From assembly GCA_023231365.1 (NCBI GenBank), contig JALNVO010000022.1, forward strand, positions 1 through 18,771: DNA of 18,771 nt. Reading direction: 5' to 3'. This document shows positions 7,985 to 14,753 of this stretch, piece after piece. Position 1 is the first letter of the stretch. Every line of letters begins with the position of its first letter. A program made the translations under genes and the position numbers. The stretch comes from Fibrobacteraceae bacterium. Lineage in GTDB: Bacteria > Fibrobacterota > Fibrobacteria > Fibrobacterales > Fibrobacteraceae. Under the pieces are notes generated by a model. It had not been told where the DNA came from. It saw only the letters and a program-made list of their open reading frames with translations, and ran no database searches.

Positions 7985-10762
7985 CTACTTTATTTCACTT
8001 GCAAGAATAAATACAAGCGCTGCTTGCCAATTGATGCATATTTCATTCACAGAATAAGCGGGCAATAAATCAACATAAGAGAAGCCGGGTTCTGTACGCG
8101 GATATTTTACACCATAGCGCACTTTATTTATATCATCTTCGCGATTCACATTAATGCCGCCGACAAGCAAACCGGGCACAGGATCGTCAATGGTGTCCCC
8201 CGCACTCAAACGGTGATGTGGATGTTTTGGGGAACTCCAAGCAGATCCCGTTACAAAGCTCACATTTACTGGATTGCGTCCATAGATATAATCCAGAGTT
8301 TCATCGACGGCATTTTTCAGTGCCTCATCTTTTTTCCAAGAATTCACAAAGGCAGCGGTCATCGCTATACTCGCAAACGAACCGTTGGATCCCCAATAAA
8401 AGCTCTCCTGCGTTACGCGATACGGGTTCCCTTCCAGATTTTTTAATATTTCAACTGTGACCTTTTCCAGTTTTTCCCGCGCCATTTTTTTGAGACCCAT
8501 GTCCCTATTTTGAAGAGCGAGGGCGAACCAGCCGAAATTTTGTGTTACGGGCCAATCTGTACCAAGCGTTGCGCGCTCATTTTCAGCATCAAGCTGGAGC
8601 TGCTTTAGCAAGGAAGGATCTCCTGTTTCACGGAATAGCATAGCCCGCGCCCAGAAGAATTCGTCATCAAAATTCGTATCATCATAAAGTCCAGTACCAC
8701 CGCCTTCTGACGGATAGGCAACGGAAGGATTTTGAATGGCCCATTCATAAGCACGTTTTGCCGAAACAAGACACCGCTCCGCAAATTTCGGATCGACTTT
8801 CTGATAAACAAGATGCGCCTGCGCGAGAGCCGCCGCAAAATTCAATGAGGATGCCGTCGATTTTTCAATCACAAAACGTTCAAATTTTGTCCGTGACGGG
8901 CTTTCCGTATAAGCATCCCAATGTGTCGCACCTACTTTGAAAAATACGCCCCCATCGGAATCCTGCATTTTCAAGAACCATTCGAGTTCAAAGCGGATTT
9001 CATCCAAAAGTCCGGAAGCCTTTATTTTATCAGCAAATAATTCCTGAGTGAACATCAACGATGCTAGGGCAAAGCCGCCGTTTACGATATATTTTCCATA
9101 ATCGCCTGCATCATACCAGCCCCCATGAGCATTCCACGTTCCTTGGCGGTTCATTCCAGGAAAAAATCTCAGATGATCGTCCAACAAAGCAGCAGGCCGG
9201 GCCCATTTTCCGGCAACCTTTGGATCTAATGCGACTCCGCTCCGCTGATAATAAAAGCCCTTGAGCGTCGCATCAAACTGACTCCTAGTCCAGGAATCGT
9301 TTATTTGAAACGCTTTTGTCTGTAGCGAATCGCTGATCCAAAGCGAATATGTTCCCGGTTTTGTAAAATTGGAAAAATCACCGAATTTTACTGATTCACC
9401 GGTCATCGCCCAAAAGCCATTATCGACAAGAACACCTCCAAAGACCTTTTTCCCATTGGAATCCAGTAGGAGGAATTGGGTCGCTTCACTATTTGTCACT
9501 AAAATTTTTTTCACCGCATTTGATGCATAACCGATGTGATTATAATGAATTGCAGCAGGCACAGTCTTTGTCTGATTTTTCTCTTCCAGGACTTTTAAAG
9601 AATCCGGTAGTTCGATAAGAGAAATCTGATCCAGATACAACTTCAGCATTCCGCTATCGGCAACGGGAATTTCAGAGTTCATCCCGCGATCCACCGTGAA
9701 ACGGACTCCTTTCAGATGCTTCCAGTCAAAAGAGGCAAGCACATTGGAATGAGCTATAGGATTCCACCAACAGCCCATCTCGGAAAAATCACGAAGAGGC
9801 ACCGTTACCTGAGTCCAAGCAGTTCCAATGGTTGCATAGCGCAAAACAGGGAGCCGGACTTCAGTTGATTTATATTCTCCATCAGACTCATCATCAATGA
9901 GCGCTACATAAAAAGCAGAAGGCGATGTATTACTTTTTACCCAGAAATTCAAAGCAAACTGTTCTCTTGCAGAAGCGTCAAAATAGGAACCCAGCAAAAA
10001 CGCGCCGCCGCTATAATCATTATTGGAGAGGGAAAGCGATAAAATCGAAACCCCTTTACGAGAATTATTTGCATAAATATCCGCCATACTGATTCCCCCA
10101 TAAGTATAATGAGTCCCGCCATTCGGAATTTTCCCATTGAAGAAATCAAGTACGGTAGATTCTTTAATTTTTATAGCATTCCTTCCCTTGGGTACCGCTT
10201 GCGCAACCGTTTTTCCTTGTCTGATTTGCAAATTTTTAATTTGTACGACAACAGCGGATTCCCTGCCGATGACGGGATCTGAACAGAATCTGATGCCGAT
10301 CACATTTTTCCAATTCATCAAGCCGTCTTGCCCGGCTTTCTTCTCGAAATTCCAAGATTCTCCTAAATTGCTGAAAAGAGACAGTGGTATCTGAACTTTT
10401 TGCCAAGTGGTATCTAATGAAATGAAGCGATTCACAGGCAAAAGGGAATGAAACAGAATGCCACCTTCTTCGGTTTCCAAAGCAACGTAGAAAGGTTCCG
10501 TCCGCATTTGCGGAAGCTTTAGCTCCATTTGAAGCGCCCAACTTCCTCTGTCTGAATAATTTTCCGACTTTCCACTTGGAAAAGGCAAGAAGAAGCCAGA
10601 ATAAGCATTTACATCTCCGGAATAAGTGAGAACGCCATTTTTCAGCACAGCAGACGTCGCGCCACCATAGCTAAAAGCATTCGCAGGTATTCTGTTTTCT
10701 AAAATGTCCTTCGCTTCCAAAGGAAAAACGAGCAACAAACAAAGAATGATATAGCGGAACAT
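7985..10762 (-). CDS. Secreted GH9 cellulase with two tandem carbohydrate-binding-like domains
   Basis: This 925-residue protein starts with a signal peptide (MFRYIILCLLLVFPLEA, about 1-17). Two similar beta-rich modules follow at about 20-183 and 198-385; they share FYVAL, a TTWQKVQIPL/TAWTQVTVPL strand and a NWKNVIGIRF/DWKHLKGVRF strand, so they arose by duplication and look like CBM/CIA30-type jelly rolls. Then come a CelD_N immunoglobulin-like domain (about 402-489) and a GH9 (alpha/alpha)6 catalytic domain (about 492-925). Active-site landmarks are intact: WYDAGDYGKY with Asp551 and Asp554, HPHHR with His850, and the acid Glu907 in SVNEICINWQ. It should hydrolyse beta-1,4-glucan outside the cytoplasm. 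No type IX secretion or dockerin tail is visible; the protein ends just after the catalytic core. The start is fixed by a strong AGGAGG (10768-10773), five bases before the ATG. Confidence 0.94.
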   Translation of the reverse strand: MFRYIILCLLLVFPLEAKDILENRIPANAFSYGGATSAVLKNGVLTYSGDVNAYSGFFLPFPSGKSENYSDRGSWALQMELKLPQMRTEPFYVALETEEGGILFHSLLPVNRFISLDTTWQKVQIPLSLFSNLGESWNFEKKAGQDGLMNWKNVIGIRFCSDPVIGRESAVVVQIKNLQIRQGKTVAQAVPKGRNAIKIKESTVLDFFNGKIPNGGTHYTYGGISMADIYANNSRKGVSILSLSLSNNDYSGGAFLLGSYFDASAREQFALNFWVKSNTSPSAFYVALIDDESDGEYKSTEVRLPVLRYATIGTAWTQVTVPLRDFSEMGCWWNPIAHSNVLASFDWKHLKGVRFTVDRGMNSEIPVADSGMLKLYLDQISLIELPDSLKVLEEKNQTKTVPAAIHYNHIGYASNAVKKILVTNSEATQFLLLDSNGKKVFGGVLVDNGFWAMTGESVKFGDFSNFTKPGTYSLWISDSLQTKAFQINDSWTRSQFDATLKGFYYQRSGVALDPKVAGKWARPAALLDDHLRFFPGMNRQGTWNAHGGWYDAGDYGKYIVNGGFALASLMFTQELFADKIKASGLLDEIRFELEWFLKMQDSDGGVFFKVGATHWDAYTESPSRTKFERFVIEKSTASSLNFAAALAQAHLVYQKVDPKFAERCLVSAKRAYEWAIQNPSVAYPSEGGGTGLYDDTNFDDEFFWARAMLFRETGDPSLLKQLQLDAENERATLGTDWPVTQNFGWFALALQNRDMGLKKMAREKLEKVTVEILKNLEGNPYRVTQESFYWGSNGSFASIAMTAAFVNSWKKDEALKNAVDETLDYIYGRNPVNVSFVTGSAWSSPKHPHHRLSAGDTIDDPVPGLLVGGINVNREDDINKVRYGVKYPRTEPGFSYVDLLPAYSVNEICINWQAALVFILASEIK

Positions 10763-11028
10763 AGAAGCCTCCTATTGTTGTTTATCCTAAAGCTACCTCC
10801 GCTAAAAAAATTTCTTTCACACAAAAAGGCTTAAAAAAATGCAAAAAGCGCACTTTTGCAAAAAAGACAACTGTTCGTGCAAAAAGAAGAAGCCTCTGAA
10901 TCTTTGTAAAGCTTTATCTTTAAAAAACATCAATGTATTTTTTGATACCTGCGTTTGCACTTCCGAGAAAATTCTTCCTTGTATCCGTTCAAAATGTAGA
11001 TTTGGAGTTCAGAAAATCGAGTTGCAAG
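10763..11028. other. Promoter region of the cellulase gene
   Basis: About 265 bp without a convincing gene. On the minus strand it holds the cellulase ribosome-binding site (10768-10773) and should contain its promoter, although no strong -35/-10 pair was recognised. A hairpin-capable GCAAAA ... TTTTGC lies at 10841-10859. Three spaced TGCAAAAAG-type repeats are listed separately. An open frame from 10839 on the plus strand runs into the palindromic repeat and has Lys/Cys-rich, low-complexity composition; I do not consider it a gene. Confidence 0.4.
10840..10886. promoter_or_regulatory. Three spaced direct repeats upstream of the cellulase (candidate operator)
   Basis: TGCAAAAAG occurs at 10840-10848, TGCAAAAAAG at 10857-10866 and TGCAAAAAG at 10878-10886, with starts 17 and 21 bp apart. 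Direct repeats about two helical turns apart are typical of AraC-family operators, and an AraC-type regulator is encoded nearby. The A-richness of the region means chance is possible. Confidence 0.3.
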
Positions 11029-11220
11029 TTACTAACTTCGTCATTACTTATGCGAAAATTCGGAACTTTGCTCCACACCTTGTCACCCTCGCGAAGGCGG
11101 GGAACCATAGGACGGCCCTTATAGGCATGGGCTTGGTTGGATGCCCGCCTTCGCGGGCATGACGTAGAACGAGTTGGTTCAAAACAAAGTATGTCGTAAT
11201 ATCAGTGACGATGTTAGTAA
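11029..11220. repeat. Palindromic MITE/REP-like intergenic element
   Basis: The element is an imperfect inverted repeat. The outer ends TTACTAAC (11029-11036) and GTTAGTAA (11213-11220) continue inward with TCGTCA matching on both arms, and the inner arms at 11082-11103 and 11142-11163 share CGCGAAGGCGGG. Each inner arm can also fold on itself into a small hairpin with a GAAG loop. The spacing from the ends to the inner motif is similar on the two sides (61 and 65 bp). No transposase and no target-site duplication are visible. The inner motif resembles the dispersed repeats of some bacterial genomes that include CGCGAAGGCGGG-type palindromes. Confidence 0.75.
11174..11202 (+). promoter_or_regulatory. 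Candidate promoter for the dehydrogenase, inside the repeat element
   Basis: A TTGGTT (11174-11179), a 17-bp spacer and TAATAT (11197-11202) give a reasonable sigma-70-type promoter pointing toward the dehydrogenase gene. It lies in the right arm of the palindromic element, so the element could supply the promoter. Confidence 0.35.
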
Positions 11221-11261
11221 ATTTCCATCAGGCGAAATAAAACAGGAAAAAGAGGCTGAAA

Positions 11262-11993
11262 ATGAATTTTGAAAAGAAAGTGATCATCATCAGCGGAGCG
11301 AGTTCCGGTATAGGATTCGGCTGTGCGAAAGAACTTCTAGATGCCGGAGCTTTTGTATTCGGAATCGATTTGAACGAATCGGTCTGTGAACACACCAATT
11401 ACAAGCATATCATAGCCGATGTAAGAGATGAAAAGAATATTATAAATGCCATAGACCTCATAGACGGCGTTCACAAAAAAATTGACGGCCTAGTAAATTG
11501 CGCGGGGATCAACTCATGCAAGAAGCCGTTCTATGATATGGAGAAGGATGAGTGGGACAAAGTGCTATCCATAAACCTGACCGGCACTTTTCTGCTGTCG
11601 AAGTATGCAAGCAAAAAGATGATCGGGCAAAAAAGCGGGAAAATTGTCAACATAAGCTGCATCAGGACAAAAATATTCAAAAAAAATATGGCCGAATATT
11701 CAGCATCCAAGGGCGGAATTGTCGCGCTCACATCGTCCATGGCAATGGATCTTGCCCCATACAATATTCAGGTAAATTCGGTTGCCCCCGGATTGACTTA
11801 TACGAGTGAGATAAAACGAATTTTTGAGAAACATCCCGAACTTGAAACCGAATACACGAATCTGATGCCTCAGCACCGACTGGCCCAGCCTGAAGATATT
11901 GCAAAGCCTATCCTATTTTTACTATCGGATAATTCTGATTATATAACCGGGCAGACGATATTTGTGGATGGCGGAATTTCCATAGCGAAATAG
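11262..11993 (+). CDS. Short-chain dehydrogenase/reductase with Cys at the catalytic Ser position
   Basis: A 243-residue classical SDR. The cofactor motif is SGASSGIG (11-18), followed by NCAG (79-82) and the structural Asn105 in INLTG. Tyr146 and Lys150 form the YSASK active site. Asp36 at the end of the second strand suggests NAD(H) rather than NADP(H). The catalytic serine normally lies 13 residues before the tyrosine; here that position is Cys133 in VNISCIRT, with a serine one residue earlier. The C-terminus ends ITGQTIFVDGG as usual for FabG-like members. The start has AGAGG at 11251-11255. The substrate cannot be predicted. A metallo-hydrolase gene follows after 152 bp, and the palindromic element lies just upstream, so this may be an acquired block. 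Confidence 0.9.
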   Translation: MNFEKKVIIISGASSGIGFGCAKELLDAGAFVFGIDLNESVCEHTNYKHIIADVRDEKNIINAIDLIDGVHKKIDGLVNCAGINSCKKPFYDMEKDEWDKVLSINLTGTFLLSKYASKKMIGQKSGKIVNISCIRTKIFKKNMAEYSASKGGIVALTSSMAMDLAPYNIQVNSVAPGLTYTSEIKRIFEKHPELETEYTNLMPQHRLAQPEDIAKPILFLLSDNSDYITGQTIFVDGGISIAK

Positions 11994-12073
11994 GCCCGGC
12001 AGTCGGAATGTAGATTAAAATTTGCAGGAGCCTTTTCGTTCGGGAATATGCGCTAAAAGGAACTCGGGAATCT

Positions 12074-12102
12074 CTGCCAAAAGCTGAAATTAATTATATA
12101 TA
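12074..12102 (+). promoter_or_regulatory. Weak candidate promoter for the MBL-fold gene
   Basis: CTGCCA (12074-12079), 17 bp, then TATATA (12097-12102) in a very AT-rich stretch. The gene may alternatively be co-transcribed with the dehydrogenase, since no terminator is visible between them. Confidence 0.28.
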
Positions 12103-12145
12103 ACATATATTTTATCAGACTAAAATTTTACATAGGAGCCGGAAT

Positions 12146-12985
12146 ATGGAAATTACAAAAAAAATTCATTTGCTGAAAATCGATTTTTCAGTACAGATAA
12201 CGCCGGAAATATCATTGCCGCGATTCGTCAATGTGCTTATCCTTTTTGGAAATTCTATAACGGTTATCGACAGCGGAGTCAAGAACTCTTATCCATTCAT
12301 TTATGACTATATCCAAAAACAGGGCAGAAAAATCAGTGAGATCAAAACATTGATCCTGTCGCACGCCCATCCCGACCATATTGGTTCTGCAAGTAAAATC
12401 AAAAAAGATACAGGCTGCAAAATCATCGGCCACCTGAATGAAAAAAGTTGGATTGAAAATATTGATGAGCAATATAAGATGAGGCCGGTACCTGGTTTTT
12501 ATGGCTTGGTGGATGAATCTGTAAAGCTAGATACCGTTTTGACCGGTGGCGAAAGTTTAACTTTCGATGATGATATCCATGCAAAAATAATCAATACACC
12601 AGGGCATTCAAAAGGTTCTTTTAGTATTCTCTTCAAAGACGATTCTGTTTTATTCACAGCCGATTCACTTCCTGTGGAAAACGACATCCCGACCTACGAC
12701 AATTTCAAGGAGCTAAAAAAGACCATCCAGAATATTAAATCAATCCCCGATTACAAGACGCTGCTATCCTCATGGATGAGCCCCCTAGAAGATAAGGCTA
12801 ACATTGTATCGTTTATAGAAAAGGGAGATCAATACTTAGACAGACTTGATTCTTGTGTCAAAAAACATTATTCCGATAAAGAAGAGAAGCCCTTGGACAA
12901 TTGTGCAAAGGTCATCCATGAATTGGGTCTCCCGGTGACATTCGTTACTCCATTGGTAGATCGCGCTTTTAAAACCCATGTATGA
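12146..12985 (+). CDS. MBL-fold metallo-hydrolase, last metal ligand apparently missing
   Basis: A 279-residue metallo-beta-lactamase-fold protein without a signal peptide. It has the HxHxDH motif HAHPDH (His73, His75, Asp77, His78), His154 in NTPGHSKGS and Asp173 in LFTADSL, enough to hold most of a two-metal site. The final histidine, usually in a GHG-type segment near this point, is replaced by LLSSWMSP (about 207-213). The C-terminal part (about 215-279) is helical and includes a likely helix-turn segment. Such proteins hydrolyse thioesters, phosphodiesters or lactones; the substrate is unknown. The start has AGGAG at 12134-12138, seven bases before the ATG. Its position behind the dehydrogenase suggests a shared pathway, but none can be named. 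Confidence 0.87.
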   Translation: MEITKKIHLLKIDFSVQITPEISLPRFVNVLILFGNSITVIDSGVKNSYPFIYDYIQKQGRKISEIKTLILSHAHPDHIGSASKIKKDTGCKIIGHLNEKSWIENIDEQYKMRPVPGFYGLVDESVKLDTVLTGGESLTFDDDIHAKIINTPGHSKGSFSILFKDDSVLFTADSLPVENDIPTYDNFKELKKTIQNIKSIPDYKTLLSSWMSPLEDKANIVSFIEKGDQYLDRLDSCVKKHYSDKEEKPLDNCAKVIHELGLPVTFVTPLVDRAFKTHV

Positions 12986-13007
12986 CAAATTCACGTTTTA
13001 TAACGGT

Positions 13008-13029
13008 AGAGACGTCGGCACCCGTCTCT
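13008..13029. promoter_or_regulatory. Hairpin overlapping a promoter
   Basis: AGAGACG (13008-13014) pairs with CGTCTCT (13023-13029) over seven bases around an 8-base loop. It has no T-run after it, so it is a poor intrinsic terminator for the MBL-fold gene. Its last base is the first base of the downstream -35 box, so it may equally be an operator. Confidence 0.4.
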
Positions 13030-13058
13030 TGACAGCAATATACCCCCGTATATATATT
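13029..13058 (+). promoter_or_regulatory. Promoter of the three-helix membrane protein gene
   Basis: A consensus TTGACA at 13029-13034 is followed by overlapping -10 candidates TATATA (13051-13056, 16-bp spacer) and TATATT (13053-13058, 18-bp spacer). Transcription would begin near 13063-13065, right at the GGAGGA ribosome-binding site (13065-13070), giving a leader of only about ten bases. Confidence 0.6.
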
Positions 13059-13074
13059 TCAACCGGAGGATCCA

Positions 13075-13635
13075 ATGGAAAAAACCACAGAGGAACTGAT
13101 CAACGAAAGACTCGTTGAAATTCGAGAGCTAAACAACCAAGAGAACGAATTAATTAATAATCGTTTTACATGGATGGGTGTTATCGAAGGCTTATTAATT
13201 ACAGCTTATGTGACAGTGCTCAACAAATTTTTTGATGCGGAAATCCAATATGGCTCTTATCTATGGGTACTTTTGGTATTGAGTTCTTTAGGAATTCTCA
13301 TCTCCATAAGCTTTAATCAGGTGTTTAGTACGGCGAGGAGTTCTTTAAAAAAATTAAAAGATCGTTTTTTTGAATTGATGGATTCTTTGGATAAAACCAA
13401 TGATCTGAAAGTTCCAATGTCCATAGCCTTTTTTTGCGATTGCAAGGACAAAAAATCTATCTGTGAAAACAGGAACCAGAAAGAATCGAAACTGGACCCC
13501 TGGTTCCTAGTACCAAAAATATTTATCGGTACATGGAGCCTGTTCTTCCTATTAGCAGGCGTACTTACTTTAATGCATTATCATTTGTTCTGTATAATAC
13601 AAAGCCCTTTCTGTAAGATCATATACATAAAATAA
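13075..13635 (+). CDS. Unrecognised membrane protein with three predicted helices
   Basis: A 186-residue protein I cannot assign to a named family. It has a charged N-terminal helix rich in Glu and Asn (1-30), hydrophobic segments at about 32-49, 61-80 and 147-167, and a soluble charged region between the second and third (about 85-140) with CDC at 121-123. A final hydrophobic tail (168-184) may be a fourth segment. The layout is like that of small membrane proteins carried on accessory islands, some of which are toxin or defence effectors, but nothing in the sequence proves that role. GGAGGA at 13065-13070 supports the start. It has its own strong promoter, so it is probably independent of the preceding two genes. 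Confidence 0.72.
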   Translation: MEKTTEELINERLVEIRELNNQENELINNRFTWMGVIEGLLITAYVTVLNKFFDAEIQYGSYLWVLLVLSSLGILISISFNQVFSTARSSLKKLKDRFFELMDSLDKTNDLKVPMSIAFFCDCKDKKSICENRNQKESKLDPWFLVPKIFIGTWSLFFLLAGVLTLMHYHLFCIIQSPFCKIIYIK

Positions 13636-13747
13636 ACCGGCTCCGTTCTTTATCATTCAAGAATCCGGCTTGCCCACTACGTCTTCAAGGGGAGCTTTCT
13701 GCAATTGAACTAGAACAAAAATTTCACAGAGATGAATTTTTACAATT
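13636..13747. other. Intergenic stretch before the fur remnant
   Basis: I see no gene, hairpin of note or promoter here. With the remnant, the promoter and the small reading frame listed next, it forms the 623-bp gap between the membrane protein gene and the lipoprotein gene. Confidence 0.4.
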
Positions 13748-13909
13748 CTATTTCTCTCTGCAGCAGGCGCATACGCCATACAATGTAAGCTCGTGCGATT
13801 CCACTTCAAAACCGGGAAGCACAAACTGATTCAAGTTAGAAGACATCGGGCACTTGGTCAAATCAAAAATTTTGCGACATTTAGTACAGAAAAAGTGGTA
13901 GTAATCATA
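13748..13909 (-). pseudogene. C-terminal remnant of a second Fur-family regulator gene
   Basis: Read on the minus strand, this gives 52 residues ending in TAG that align without gaps to the C-terminal part of the intact Fur-family protein at 16720-17121: 37 of 52 positions are identical by hand alignment. Zinc-binding motifs CTKC, TKCPM and HELTLYG are kept; the last CANC is CACC. An in-frame TGA (13910-13912) lies just upstream, and the DNA-binding half is absent, so no working repressor can be made. The plus strands of the two copies share a 17-base identical run (CACTTGGTCAAATCAAA). The remnant abuts the regulatory region of the metal-uptake operon. Confidence 0.88.
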
Positions 13910-13946
13910 TCAAAGTTTGGCAATGGGGAAAACGAAAGCAAATAAA

Positions 13947-13972
13947 TTATTATTGATAATGATTTATTGACA
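13947..13972. promoter_or_regulatory. Fur/Zur-box-like operator
   Basis: The AT-rich stretch contains ATTAT-TG-ATAAT followed by GATAATGAT, which matches the first nine bases of the classical Fur consensus. It touches the -35 box, as expected for repression by the Fur-family protein encoded at the other end of the locus. The second half-site is poor, and whether iron or zinc is the signal cannot be told from this alone. Confidence 0.5.
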
Positions 13973-13995
13973 TCATTTAGTTTTTGTATTATATT
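13967..13995 (+). promoter_or_regulatory. Near-consensus promoter of the metal-uptake operon
   Basis: TTGACA (13967-13972), exactly 17 bp, then TATATT (13990-13995). The expected start of transcription is about 14002-14003, at or next to the ATG of the small reading frame at 14003. Confidence 0.7.
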
Positions 13996-14002
13996 TACGG
14001 CC

Positions 14003-14182
14003 ATGCAAAGAAGAAAATCCATTCTATATTGCGCCCTCCTATACATTGAATTCAACCTTATCCTATTCATCTTTTTGTCCTATAAGCATTCCGAAGCATC
14101 TGTTATGACAAAAAACGGCGAAGTATACTCAATAGACGTCTTTCAAACTTCTTCAAGAGCACCTCCGAAAACTATGCAATAA
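14003..14182 (+). CDS. Possible 59-residue single-pass membrane peptide
   Basis: The frame begins MQRRKSILYC and has a basic N-terminus, one hydrophobic segment (about 7-26) and a polar tail of about 33 residues ending PPKTMQ. I do not recognise a family. An upstream in-frame ATG at 13967 would overlap the promoter, so 14003 is preferred. There is no Shine-Dalgarno, but the predicted transcript begins at this ATG, so it could be translated as a leaderless message. It would be the first gene of the lipoprotein-receptor operon, 76 bp before the next start. It may instead be untranslated leader. Confidence 0.4.
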   Translation: MQRRKSILYCALLYIEFNLILFIFLSYKHSEASVMTKNGEVYSIDVFQTSSRAPPKTMQ

Positions 14183-14230
14183 AATTTTCATCAACTCAAT
14201 TCGACCTTTTCCATTTTCACCTTTTTTACT

Positions 14231-14246
14231 CGCTTCGACAGAAGCG
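14231..14246 (+). promoter_or_regulatory. Leader hairpin just before the lipoprotein ribosome-binding site
   Basis: CGCTTC-GACA-GAAGCG forms a perfect 6-bp stem with a four-base loop. It ends four bases before the GAGGA at 14250-14254 that serves the ATG at 14259. It could set translation or stabilise the transcript; no T-run follows, so it is not an intrinsic terminator. Confidence 0.5.
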
Positions 14247-14258
14247 ATTGAGGATTCT

Positions 14259-14753
14259 ATGTCAAAAAAATTCCTTTTTATCTGCGCATTCGCAGCGATA
14301 ATCCCATTTGCCGCTTGCAACGACAATTCAACAAGTTCTAGCCAAGAAGCCCATTTTGAAGCGGACGGATGGGCTCTCTACAATACATCGTGGGAAGTTG
14401 CATACAAAGTCTGGAGAGGATCATCCGATGATACACTCCGAGTCAATGCAGGTTGCCTCAGCGAACATCTGAACATCAAATTTCTTGACTCAGACAGTTC
14501 TATCGTAAACCCACCAGAAGACAGCGATCATTCTTTAAGCTGGACTGTAGCGGACACTACCATTTTCAACATTTATCAGGAAGAAGCTGGCTGGGGATTC
14601 CATCTAAAAGGAATAAAAGAAGGAACAACCTCATTAATTTTGAAAGTTCTTCACGTTGACCATTCCGACGTTATTACACCAGAAATTCCAATCATTGTTG
14701 AAGAAAAATTAGACCCAGAGGATTGCCCATTCCAAGACGATGATGAAAACTAA
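14259..14753 (+). CDS. Lipoprotein of a TonB-receptor metal-uptake operon
   Basis: A 164-residue lipoprotein with lipobox FAAC and the acylated cysteine at residue 20. The mature part is a beta-rich, Ig-like fold in appearance: the segment SLSWTVADTTIFNIYQ, then WGFHLKGIKEGTTSL and KVLHVDHSDVITPEIPI. From memory this pattern belongs to a family of lipoproteins often encoded beside TonB-dependent receptors for metals; His in FHLKG and LHVDH could bind metal, and the acidic tail (CPFQDDDEN) could too. It probably helps capture or hand over a metal ion at the outer membrane; this is inference. GAGGA at 14250-14254 supports the start. The gene overlaps the receptor gene by 14 bp, so the two are translationally coupled. 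Confidence 0.75.
   Translation: MSKKFLFICAFAAIIPFAACNDNSTSSSQEAHFEADGWALYNTSWEVAYKVWRGSSDDTLRVNAGCLSEHLNIKFLDSDSSIVNPPEDSDHSLSWTVADTTIFNIYQEEAGWGFHLKGIKEGTTSLILKVLHVDHSDVITPEIPIIVEEKLDPEDCPFQDDDEN

Noticed and set aside
7985..8100. A type IX secretion sorting tail or dockerin at the cellulase C-terminus
   Set aside because: The protein ends about 18 residues after the catalytic Glu, leaving no room for such a domain.
10839..11162. A 107-codon open frame on the plus strand
   Set aside because: Its start lies among A-rich repeats, its composition is Lys/Cys-rich, and its second half is translated palindromic repeat. No ribosome-binding site or family pattern was seen.
13858..14070. A 70-codon minus-strand frame overlapping the fur remnant
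   Set aside because: It is in a different frame from the Fur homology and crosses the operator-promoter region; the homologous frame explains the sequence better.
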